A DNA stretch of 6,063 nucleotides from Alistipes sp. (GTDB lineage: Bacteria; Bacteroidota; Bacteroidia; Bacteroidales; Rikenellaceae): positions 1 through 6,063 of the forward strand of contig JAFOZN010000136.1 of NCBI GenBank assembly GCA_017391185.1, in the 5' to 3' direction. Made by a program: the position numbers and the translations under genes. A model generated the notes under the pieces. That model was not told where the DNA came from. It was given only the letters and a program-made list of their open reading frames with translations, and ran no database searches. Positions 1 to 5,778 of this stretch are shown one piece after another (the stretch's first letter is position 1; each line of letters opens with the position of its first letter).

Positions 1-2
1 AG

Positions 3-500
3 CTCTATGCCTTTAAGCAGAATGCCCCTGCTGAGTGGGTGGAGGAGATGGCATGGCAGCAGCGTCCATATAATGACTCTCACGTCTTTGCATCTGCGGG
101 TGCGGGTTTGTGGACTACGGCAGCAGATCAGCTCAAATTCTACAAGATGTTGATGAACTTAGGCGTGGGCGATAACGGCGTGCGTATCTTGAAGGAGCAG
201 ACCGTAAAGTCTATCTTGGCATGCTCAACACGTCCTCAGAATATGAGTGGTTATTCGCTTGGTTTGCAGGCTCCTGTCAAGGATAGCGAAGGCTCTTGGT
301 TTGGCCATGGCGGTGCTTGGGGTACCAACTGTATGGTTAATTGGCATAAGAAACAGTTGAAATTGTGGGTTATTCAGAGCGCGGGTGGTCCTCAGCCTTG
401 GGGAGCTAAGGTGAGTGAGGCTGCGGAGAAGTTTTTTGCTCAGTCATTCGACTCTTCTGGCGTAGATGCATATACAGGCCGAGTTGGCTCAAATAGATAA
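3..500 (+). CDS. Serine hydrolase, beta-lactamase family (5' partial)
   Basis: This is the C-terminal 165 residues of a protein whose start lies left of the window; the frame is open from position 3 and ends at TAA. The stretch SAGAGLWTTAADQLKFYKML resembles the 'GGGL-STA-D-ARF--ML' segment of the class C beta-lactamase/penicillin-binding-protein-like serine hydrolase family. FGHGGAWGT further on fits the third active-site motif (the H-G-G variant of the KTG box), which lines the substrate pocket. The catalytic Ser-x-x-Lys and Tyr motifs would be upstream and cannot be seen. Such proteins are often secreted esterases, D-amino-acid peptidases or of unknown substrate, so I do not assign one. 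A signal peptide, if any, is outside the window. An internal GTG at 39 and ATG at 48 are not credible starts because family-like sequence continues upstream in frame. A strong hairpin follows the stop, which suggests that this gene ends its own transcription unit and is not part of the suf operon. Confidence 0.8.
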   Translation, partial: LYAFKQNAPAEWVEEMAWQQRPYNDSHVFASAGAGLWTTAADQLKFYKMLMNLGVGDNGVRILKEQTVKSILACSTRPQNMSGYSLGLQAPVKDSEGSWFGHGGAWGTNCMVNWHKKQLKLWVIQSAGGPQPWGAKVSEAAEKFFAQSFDSSGVDAYTGRVGSNR

Positions 501-524
501 AATATAGTCGATTTGGGGAATGAT

Positions 525-564
525 TAATCGAGGGATACATCTTTGGAGGTGTATCCCTCGATTG
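525..564 (+). terminator. Strong hairpin after the serine hydrolase gene, probable terminator
   Basis: A perfect 14-bp inverted repeat (AATCGAGGGATACA at 526-539 and its reverse complement at 550-563) can be extended inward by a T-G and a C-G pair to a 6-nt loop (542-547), and outward by one T-G pair. It starts about 25 nt after the stop codon of the upstream gene. There is no U-tract directly after the stem; the first T-rich run is at 580-583. It is therefore not a textbook intrinsic terminator and could instead be a 3'-end stabilising structure or a dispersed repeat. Its position between two transcription units in the same direction favours a role in ending transcription. Confidence 0.6.
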
Positions 565-590
565 CGTTAGTTGGGGATATTTTATCGGTC

Positions 591-623
591 TTGATAACCC
601 TTTTTGTATAAATACCTTATCAA
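591..623. promoter_or_regulatory. Candidate operator: inverted repeat upstream of sufB
   Basis: TTGATAA (591-597) and TTATCAA (617-623) are exact reverse complements separated by 19 nt. Nested between them is a second inverted repeat, GTATAAATAC (606-615). A TTTG (603-606) and a TATGTTTC (624-631, one mismatch to TAnnTTTG) flank the right half at a spacing of 17 nt, slightly short for a Bacteroidetes promoter. The site could be an operator over a distal suf promoter. AT-rich DNA produces such repeats by chance, so this is a weak call. Confidence 0.25.
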
Positions 624-739
624 TATGTTTCTTGCTTTAAATATAGATTTTTTAACCTTTAATAAATGCCATAATGGATTGGTAAGTATTTTGTTGTCAA
701 ATAATCTACCTACCGCATTAATTATTAATTATTTTTTTG

Positions 740-747
740 TATTTTTG
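740..747 (+). promoter_or_regulatory. Probable -7 element of the suf operon promoter
   Basis: TATTTTTG matches the Bacteroidetes primary sigma factor -7 consensus TAnnTTTG at every fixed position. It lies 19 nt before the sufB ATG, which implies a leader of only about 10-15 nt. No clear TTTG -33 box is found about 19-21 nt upstream; that stretch is an AT-only run (717-735) that might act as an UP-like element. The region between this element and the start codon is AT-rich with no Shine-Dalgarno, as is usual in this phylum. Confidence 0.5.
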
Positions 748-766
748 TGGACTATAATTATAAATT

Positions 767-2209
767 ATGGCTGAAAAAGATAAGGTTTTAATCGATAAGA
801 TAGATAAAGAATACGAGTACGGATTCACTACCGACATTGAGACAGAAACTATTGGTAAAGGTCTCAATGAGGATGTTATCCGCCTAATTTCTGCAAAGAA
901 GGAGGAGCCAGAGTGGATGCTTGAGAGGCGTTTGAAGGCTTTTCGCCATTGGCAGAAGATGTCTGTGCCTACATGGGCACATCTGGATATCCCTGAGATT
1001 GATTTTCAAGATATCATCTATTATGCAGCTCCCAAGCAGCGAAAGAAACTCGGCTCGATGGATGAGGTTGATCCAGAGCTAAAGCGTACTTTCGATAAGT
1101 TGGGTATTCCGCTTGAGGAGCAGATGGCTTTGGCAGGTGTGGCGGTTGATGCCGTTATGGATTCTGTCTCTGTGAAGACTACCTTCCGAGAGACTTTGGC
1201 CGAGAAGGGTATCATCTTCTGTTCTATCTCGGAGGCCATACGCGAATATCCCGATTTGGTGCAGAAATACTTGGGCTCAGTTGTTCCATATACCGACAAC
1301 TTCTATGCGGCACTCAATGCTGCGGTTTTCTCAGATGGTTCGTTCTGTTATATCCCCAAGGGTGTTCGTTGCCCGATGGAGCTCTCGACCTATTTCCGCA
1401 TCAATGCCGAAGGTACGGGACAGTTTGAGCGTACATTGCTCGTGGCCGATGAGGGAGCGTATGTGAGCTATCTGGAGGGTTGTACTGCACCTCAGCGCGA
1501 TGAGAACCAGTTGCACGCTGCGGTGGTAGAGATCGTGGTGGAGCGAGATGCCGAGGTGAAGTATTCGACTGTGCAAAATTGGTATCCTGGCGATAAAGAG
1601 GGTAAGGGCGGTATCTACAACTTTGTGACCAAGCGAGGCTTGTGTCGCCAGAATGGACGTCTTTCGTGGACTCAGGTGGAGACAGGCTCTGCCATCACTT
1701 GGAAGTATCCGAGCTGTGTGTTGTTGGGGGATAATTCTGTGGGTGAATTCTACTCTGTAGCTATGACCAACAATTTCCAGCAAGCTGATACAGGTACCAA
1801 GATGATCCATATAGGTCGCAATACCCGTAGCCGTATCGTTTCCAAAGGTATCTCAGCTGGCAAGAGTCAGAATGCCTATCGTGGTTTGGTGCGCGTGGCT
1901 AAGGGTGCGGATAATGCCCGCAACTATTCGCAGTGTGATTCGTTGCTTATCGGAGATAAATGTGGCGCACATACCTTCCCTGAGATTGATTCGCATAACC
2001 CAACGGCGGTGTTGGAGCATGAGGCTACGACATCGAAAATTTCGGAGGATCAGCTCTTCTATTGTAATCAGCGCGGTATCTCGACCGAAGATGCCGTTGG
2101 TTTGATTGTAAACGGATATGCTCGTGAGGTGTTGGCCAAGCTCCCGATGGAGTTTGCTGTCGAAGCTCAGAAGTTGTTGGCTATCAGTCTGGAAGGCTCT
2201 GTAGGTTAA
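767..2209 (+). CDS. sufB: Fe-S cluster assembly scaffold protein SufB
   Basis: SufB is the cytosolic scaffold subunit that, with SufC and SufD, assembles Fe-S clusters from SufS-derived sulfur. At 480 residues it is slightly shorter than E. coli SufB (495), and the two align to the same C-terminal end ([19 protein letters not shown] type; here [20 protein letters not shown]). The N-terminal helical part (about 1-120) includes the family segment [20 protein letters not shown]. The central beta-helix holds [20 protein letters not shown] with Cys239, equivalent to E. coli Cys254, the proposed sulfur-entry residue. The C-terminal region has [10 protein letters not shown] with Cys390 (E. coli Cys405) and [10 protein letters not shown] with His418 and Glu419 (E. 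coli His433/Glu434), the residues implicated in nascent cluster assembly at the SufB-SufD interface. The ATG at 767 gives the expected family N-terminus ([20 protein letters not shown]). It is the first gene of the operon, behind an AT-rich promoter region, and sufC follows 27 nt later. Confidence 0.97.
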   Translation: MAEKDKVLIDKIDKEYEYGFTTDIETETIGKGLNEDVIRLISAKKEEPEWMLERRLKAFRHWQKMSVPTWAHLDIPEIDFQDIIYYAAPKQRKKLGSMDEVDPELKRTFDKLGIPLEEQMALAGVAVDAVMDSVSVKTTFRETLAEKGIIFCSISEAIREYPDLVQKYLGSVVPYTDNFYAALNAAVFSDGSFCYIPKGVRCPMELSTYFRINAEGTGQFERTLLVADEGAYVSYLEGCTAPQRDENQLHAAVVEIVVERDAEVKYSTVQNWYPGDKEGKGGIYNFVTKRGLCRQNGRLSWTQVETGSAITWKYPSCVLLGDNSVGEFYSVAMTNNFQQADTGTKMIHIGRNTRSRIVSKGISAGKSQNAYRGLVRVAKGADNARNYSQCDSLLIGDKCGAHTFPEIDSHNPTAVLEHEATTSKISEDQLFYCNQRGISTEDAVGLIVNGYAREVLAKLPMEFAVEAQKLLAISLEGSVG

Positions 2210-2236
2210 AGTAAGAAATGAGAAAAAAGATATAAT

Positions 2237-2989
2237 ATGCTTAGTATTAAAAATTTACATGCATCCATCGGCGAGAAGCCTATCCTGAAGGGAATTAACC
2301 TTGAGGTCAAGGCTGGCGAGGTGCATGCTATCATGGGACCAAACGGCTCGGGTAAGAGTACGTTGGCTTCGGTGTTGGCTGGAAATGAGAAATTTACCGT
2401 AACAGATGGCTCGGTGGAGTTCTTGGGGCAGAATCTGATGGAGCTTTCGATCGAGGATCGCGCTCGTTTGGGTTTGTTCTTGGGTTTTCAGTATCCTGTT
2501 GAGATCCCTGGTGTTACGATGGCTAATTTCATGAAGATGGCTGTCAATGAGCAGCGTAAGTTTCGTGGTGAAGAGCCTCTTACGGCTGGTCAATTCCTCA
2601 AACTGATGAAGCAGAAGAGTGCGGTGGTGGAGTTGGATTCCAAGCTCACATCACGTGCTGTGAATGAGGGCTTTTCGGGCGGTGAGAAGAAGAAAAATGA
2701 GATCTTCCAGATGGCTATGCTTGAGCCTAAACTCGCTATTTTGGATGAGACTGATTCGGGTTTGGATATCGATGCTTTGCGTATTGTAGCTACAGGCGTT
2801 ACGAAGTTGCATACGCCAGAGAATGCTACTGTGGTGATTACTCACTACCAGCGTCTGTTGGATTATATCGTACCTGATTTTGTCCATGTTCTCTATAAGG
2901 GGCAGATTATCTATTCGGGCGACAAGTCTTTGGCTTTGAAGCTTGAGAAGGAGGGTTACGATTGGTTGATTAACGACTATAAGGAGTAG
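2237..2989 (+). CDS. sufC: Fe-S cluster assembly ATPase SufC
   Basis: SufC is the ABC-type ATPase of the SufBCD complex. It is soluble, and its ATP-driven dimerisation is thought to open the SufB-SufD interface for cluster building. At 250 residues it is of normal family length. Visible motifs are Walker A GPNGSGKST (34-42, Lys40), the Q-loop Gln85 in GFQYPVEIPGV, the SufC-type signature FSGGEKKKNEIFQ (146-158), Walker B LAILDE with Asp170 and Glu171, the D-loop SGLDIDAL (174-181) and the H-switch His203 in VITHYQRLL. Lys152 and Glu171, the pair reported to form the regulatory salt bridge in the E. coli monomer, are both kept. The KKKNE stretch after the signature distinguishes SufC from transporter ATPases. 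The ATG at 2237 follows an A-rich stretch with no strong Shine-Dalgarno. The stop is TAG, and sufD starts 3 nt later in the same frame. Confidence 0.98.
   Translation: MLSIKNLHASIGEKPILKGINLEVKAGEVHAIMGPNGSGKSTLASVLAGNEKFTVTDGSVEFLGQNLMELSIEDRARLGLFLGFQYPVEIPGVTMANFMKMAVNEQRKFRGEEPLTAGQFLKLMKQKSAVVELDSKLTSRAVNEGFSGGEKKKNEIFQMAMLEPKLAILDETDSGLDIDALRIVATGVTKLHTPENATVVITHYQRLLDYIVPDFVHVLYKGQIIYSGDKSLALKLEKEGYDWLINDYKE
2981..2986 (+). promoter_or_regulatory. Shine-Dalgarno-like AAGGAG for sufD inside the end of sufC
   Basis: AAGGAG forms the last two sense codons of sufC (Lys-Glu) and ends 6 nt before the sufD ATG at 2993. This is good spacing for a ribosome binding site, and it supports that start. 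Bacteroidetes rarely rely on such sites, so it may be a coincidence of the KE codons; translational coupling with sufC would work without it. Confidence 0.35.
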
Positions 2990-2992
2990 GCA

Positions 2993-3811
2993 ATGCTGTT
3001 TTTGGAATATCTTAAAAGTGTAGGTCTTGAGTCGCCACGTTCGGGAGATGAGATTCTCTTGGCGGATGGCTCACGTGCTACGCTCTTATATAACCCTACG
3101 GCGGTGACTTGTGGCGTTGCGGAGCAGGGCGAGGAGTCTTTGGTTGTGGTGTATGACCAAGAAGATGAATCAGCGTTGACCTTCGACCTTATGCCATATT
3201 CGAAGCTTAGTTTGGTGGAGGTTTTCTTGGCGGGAGCGAAGGCTCGTTGTCGAGTGCTTCAGCAGGCTGGTAGCGTGTGTGATATTACTTCGATTGTGGT
3301 TGCCGATGCCGAGGTTGACTATACGGTGGATATGAATGGTCGTGGGGCTTCTAATGTTTTACGCTCGGCATTTATTGTTGGCGGTGAGGAACATTCCAAG
3401 CTTAATGTTAGGGTGAATCATAATTCCCCTGATTGTACGAGCGATTCGCTTGTCAAGGGTGTTGCTGGTGGTAAGGCTACGGGAGAGTTCTGCGGTATGG
3501 TCTATGTGGCTCAAGATGCCCAGCGTACCGATGCCAAGCAGACATCTCGCAATATAGAGATCGGCGCAGATGCCAAGATTATCACCAAACCTCAGCTTGA
3601 AATATATGCCGATGATGTGAAGTGTTCGCACGGAGCTACTGTCGGTCAGATGGATAGCGAGGCTATCTTCTATATGCGTCAGCGTGGTTTGAGTGAGAAG
3701 CAGGCTCGTCAGGTGCAGATCGAGGGATTTGTTCGTGAGGTGGTTCTTTCATCGGATCAGTTGGGAGAGGTTTTAGCCGAGGAGTTAACTCATAAATTGG
3801 AGATCTTGTAG
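2993..3811 (+). CDS. sufD: Fe-S cluster assembly protein SufD, short form
   Basis: SufD is the SufB paralogue of the SufBCD scaffold; it forms a heterodimer with SufB and is implicated in iron entry. The C-terminal half is unmistakable: TKPQLEIYADDVKCSHGATV contains Cys211 and His213, equivalent to E. coli Cys358 and His360, and is followed by DSEAIFYMRQRGLSEKQARQ, the helical region that docks on SufC. Residues from about 20 to 200 look like the beta-helix core. At 272 residues it is much shorter than E. coli SufD (423). From the conserved His to the end, the two have similar lengths (59 versus 63 residues), so about 150 residues are missing on the N-terminal side, including the helical domain. 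The start cannot be moved upstream, because sufC ends with TAG 3 nt before this ATG and in the same frame. sufS follows after 3 nt. It is probably functional rather than broken, since the reading frame is clean and the key residues are kept. Confidence 0.93.
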   Translation: MLFLEYLKSVGLESPRSGDEILLADGSRATLLYNPTAVTCGVAEQGEESLVVVYDQEDESALTFDLMPYSKLSLVEVFLAGAKARCRVLQQAGSVCDITSIVVADAEVDYTVDMNGRGASNVLRSAFIVGGEEHSKLNVRVNHNSPDCTSDSLVKGVAGGKATGEFCGMVYVAQDAQRTDAKQTSRNIEIGADAKIITKPQLEIYADDVKCSHGATVGQMDSEAIFYMRQRGLSEKQARQVQIEGFVREVVLSSDQLGEVLAEELTHKLEIL

Positions 3812-3814
3812 CTA

Positions 3815-5032
3815 ATGTTTGATGTAGAGCTCATAAGAAAGGATTTCCCAATCCTCAGCCGAGAGGTCAATGGTAAAGCGTTGGTCTACTTGGATAGTGG
3901 CGCTACGGCGCAGAAGCCTGAGTGCGTGGTTGAGCTTATCAATCGTTTGCATAGAGAATATAATGCCAATATCCATCGTGGCGTACATCGTCTTTCGGAG
4001 GATATGACTCAGATGTATGAGGCGGCACGAGAGAGGATAAGAGAATTTATAGGAGCCAAGCAGCGCGAGGAGGTAATTTTTACCGCTGGTGCTACGGCTT
4101 CGCTCAATACTGTGGCATACGCTTGGTCGGAGAGATTCCTCTCGGCGGGAGATAATATCATCATTAGCGAGATGGAGCACCACTCCAATATCGTTCCATG
4201 GCAGGTTGTCGCTGCTCGCAAAGGGGCTCTGATCAGAGTCTTGCCTTTTGATGATGAGGGCCGTCTGATGACGGAGCGTTTGGAGGAGTTGATGGATGAA
4301 CGCACACGTCTTGTCGCCATTACTCAAGCATCAAATACGCTTGGTACACGCCCCGATCTGGAGCAGATTATAGATAAGGCTCATGCCATAGGTGCACACG
4401 TAGTGGTTGATGGTTGTCAAGGTGTGGTGCATGGCGGAGTGGATGTTCAGAAATTAGGATGTGATTTCTATGCCTTTTCTGGACACAAACTATATGGCCC
4501 TACGGGTATCGGAGTATTGTATGGTCGTAGGGAGTTGTTGGAACAGATGCCACCGTTTTTGTGCGGAGGTGATATGGTGGATAGAGTCTCATTTGAGAAG
4601 ACTACCTATGCTCCGTTGCCACTCAAATTTGAGGCGGGTACAGCAAACTTTATCGGTGCAATAGGCTTGGGAGAGGCTGTGAGGTATCTCTCAGGGCTGG
4701 ATTTGGAGGCTGTAGAGTGTCATGAAGCTCAGCTTACGGCATATGCTCAAGAGCAGTTGGAGAGAATTGATGGCCTAAGGATCTATGGCACGTGTCGTGG
4801 CAAAAGCTCGATAGTTTCGTTTAATATCGATGGCGTACACCACTACGATGTGGGTATGATTCTGGATAAGTTGGGTATTGCGGTGCGTACGGGACAACAC
4901 TGCGCTGAGCCTGTGATGGCGCATTATGGTGTGACGGGAATGTGTCGTGCATCGGTTGCGATGTATAATACGCGCGAGGAGATTGACGCCTTGTGTAGAG
5001 GCGTGGAGCGTGCCGTAAGGATGTTGAGATAG
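3815..5032 (+). CDS. sufS: Cysteine desulfurase SufS (class V aminotransferase fold)
   Basis: SufS is a PLP enzyme that converts L-cysteine to L-alanine and leaves a persulfide on its active-site Cys, delivering sulfur to the SufBCD scaffold, normally through SufE or SufU. At 405 residues it matches the group II (SufS/CsdA) family length. Visible residues are the PLP lysine Lys225 in FSGHKLYGPTGIG, the PLP-stacking His123 in EMEHHSNIVPW, Asp199 and Gln202 in VVDGCQG, the persulfide Cys363 in RTGQHCAEP, and the substrate carboxylate Arg378 in MCRAS. The N-terminus (IRKDFPILSREVNGKALVYLDSGATAQKP) is typical. Two cysteines stand where other SufS proteins usually have small residues, Cys201 (usually Ala) and Cys250 (usually Gly in a GGG loop). 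The ATG lies 3 nt after the sufD stop in the same frame with only a distant GGAG (3799-3802), so coupled translation is likely. No SufE or SufU gene follows within the window. Confidence 0.97.
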   Translation: MFDVELIRKDFPILSREVNGKALVYLDSGATAQKPECVVELINRLHREYNANIHRGVHRLSEDMTQMYEAARERIREFIGAKQREEVIFTAGATASLNTVAYAWSERFLSAGDNIIISEMEHHSNIVPWQVVAARKGALIRVLPFDDEGRLMTERLEELMDERTRLVAITQASNTLGTRPDLEQIIDKAHAIGAHVVVDGCQGVVHGGVDVQKLGCDFYAFSGHKLYGPTGIGVLYGRRELLEQMPPFLCGGDMVDRVSFEKTTYAPLPLKFEAGTANFIGAIGLGEAVRYLSGLDLEAVECHEAQLTAYAQEQLERIDGLRIYGTCRGKSSIVSFNIDGVHHYDVGMILDKLGIAVRTGQHCAEPVMAHYGVTGMCRASVAMYNTREEIDALCRGVERAVRMLR

Positions 5033-5086
5033 GATTATGGGGTAGGGAGATATACCCGAACTTAGAATAAAAAGGATAAAAGAGAT

Positions 5087-5770
5087 ATGTTTATCGTACT
5101 TGAAGGTTTGGATGGAGCTGGTAAATCTACGCAGATTAAGAAACTGCGTGAGATGTTTGCCGAGCAGGGTATTCCAAGCGAATATATACATTTCCCACGT
5201 TTCGATGCACCATATTTTGGTGATATGATTGCTCGATTCTTGCGCGGAGAGTTTGGTAGTGTGGATCAGGTTGATCCATATATCGTGGCGATGCTCTATG
5301 CCGAGGATCGTAGAGATGCTTCGGCGCTTATTCGGGGCTGGATGGATCAAGGTAAGGTGGTTATAGCCGACCGTTATGTCTATTCAAATATCGGATATCA
5401 GTGTGCTAAGGTAGAGACAGCGCAGAAACGTGAGGAGCTCAAGCAGTGGATCTTCTCTTTGGAGTATGACTACTTCAAGATTCCACGTCCCGATGTGTCG
5501 CTCTTTTTGGATGTGCCGTTTGCCTTTACCGAGCGTAAGCTATTGGCTGAGGTGAGAGAGGGCGATGATAGAGAGTATCTCAATGGTGCGAAGGATATCC
5601 ATGAGCAGTCGATGGATCTGCAGCGCAAGGTGCGTCAGGTCTATGTAGATGCAGCTAATACGGATGAGAATATGCATATCGTGGATTGCTCTACGCCTCA
5701 GGGGGAGATGGCTTCTCCAGAGGTTATCTTCGAGCGAGTGATGGAGAGAGTTAACCCTTATATTAAATAA
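5087..5770 (+). CDS. tmk: Thymidylate (dTMP) kinase
   Basis: This enzyme phosphorylates dTMP to dTDP with ATP, an essential step in dTTP synthesis in the cytosol. At 227 residues it is slightly longer than E. coli Tmk (about 213). Motifs in order are the P-loop EGLDGAGKST (6-15, Lys13), FPRF (36-39) in the nucleotide-monophosphate site, the DRY motif (Asp95-Arg96-Tyr97) in VVIADRYVYSN, the beta-strand SLFLDVP (138-144), and an arginine-containing lid (about 149-172, TERKLLAEVREGDDREYL). The P-loop has Gly rather than the Arg of type I (eukaryotic-like) enzymes, and arginines sit in the lid instead, as in type II bacterial kinases. The ATG at 5087 is preceded by AAAGGA (5071-5076), a weak ribosome binding site at 10 nt. 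It lies 54 nt after sufS with no clear terminator or promoter between, so co-transcription with suf is possible. The DoxX-like gene begins 8 nt after its stop. Confidence 0.95.
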   Translation: MFIVLEGLDGAGKSTQIKKLREMFAEQGIPSEYIHFPRFDAPYFGDMIARFLRGEFGSVDQVDPYIVAMLYAEDRRDASALIRGWMDQGKVVIADRYVYSNIGYQCAKVETAQKREELKQWIFSLEYDYFKIPRPDVSLFLDVPFAFTERKLLAEVREGDDREYLNGAKDIHEQSMDLQRKVRQVYVDAANTDENMHIVDCSTPQGEMASPEVIFERVMERVNPYIK

Positions 5771-5778
5771 CGTAAGTG

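Larger units (their letters stand above)
501..766. other. Intergenic region between serine hydrolase gene and suf operon
   Basis: This 266-nt gap holds the hairpin at 525-564, the inverted repeat at 591-623 and the -7 element at 740-747. From about 580 onward it is strongly AT-rich and has no plausible coding frame. A perfect 10-bp AT palindrome (TATAATTATA, 753-762) lies just before the sufB start, near the expected transcription start. I see no RNA gene or recognisable riboswitch. Confidence 0.7.

Noticed and set aside
1331..1810. Opposite-strand open frame of 159 codons inside sufB
   Set aside because: It lies fully within a well-conserved sufB coding region; its translation shows no recognisable domain and has the low-complexity His/Ile/Leu look of a shadow frame.
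2218..2235. Mini-frame ATG-AGA-AAA-AAG-ATA-TAA ending 1 nt before the sufC ATG
   Set aside because: At five codons with A-rich content, it is most likely a by-product of the A-rich leader; nothing supports translation.
2993..3811. sufD as a pseudogene or frameshifted remnant
   Set aside because: The frame is uninterrupted, the C-terminal functional residues are intact and the gene is tightly packed in the operon. No SufD-like N-terminal segment is visible in another frame, since the upstream DNA is sufC.
3812..4327. Opposite-strand open frame of 171 codons over the start of sufS
   Set aside because: It is antisense to conserved SufS sequence, with no motif and no promoter or neighbour to support it.
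5040..5057. GGGTA/TACCC stem with 8-nt loop after sufS as a terminator
   Set aside because: Only 5 bp and no T-run follow, so it is too weak to call.
4775..5350. Opposite-strand open frame of 191 codons across the sufS-tmk junction
   Set aside because: It overlaps two clearly real genes; its translation has no recognisable family features. Its length reflects a scarcity of antisense stops in GAG/GAT-rich coding DNA.
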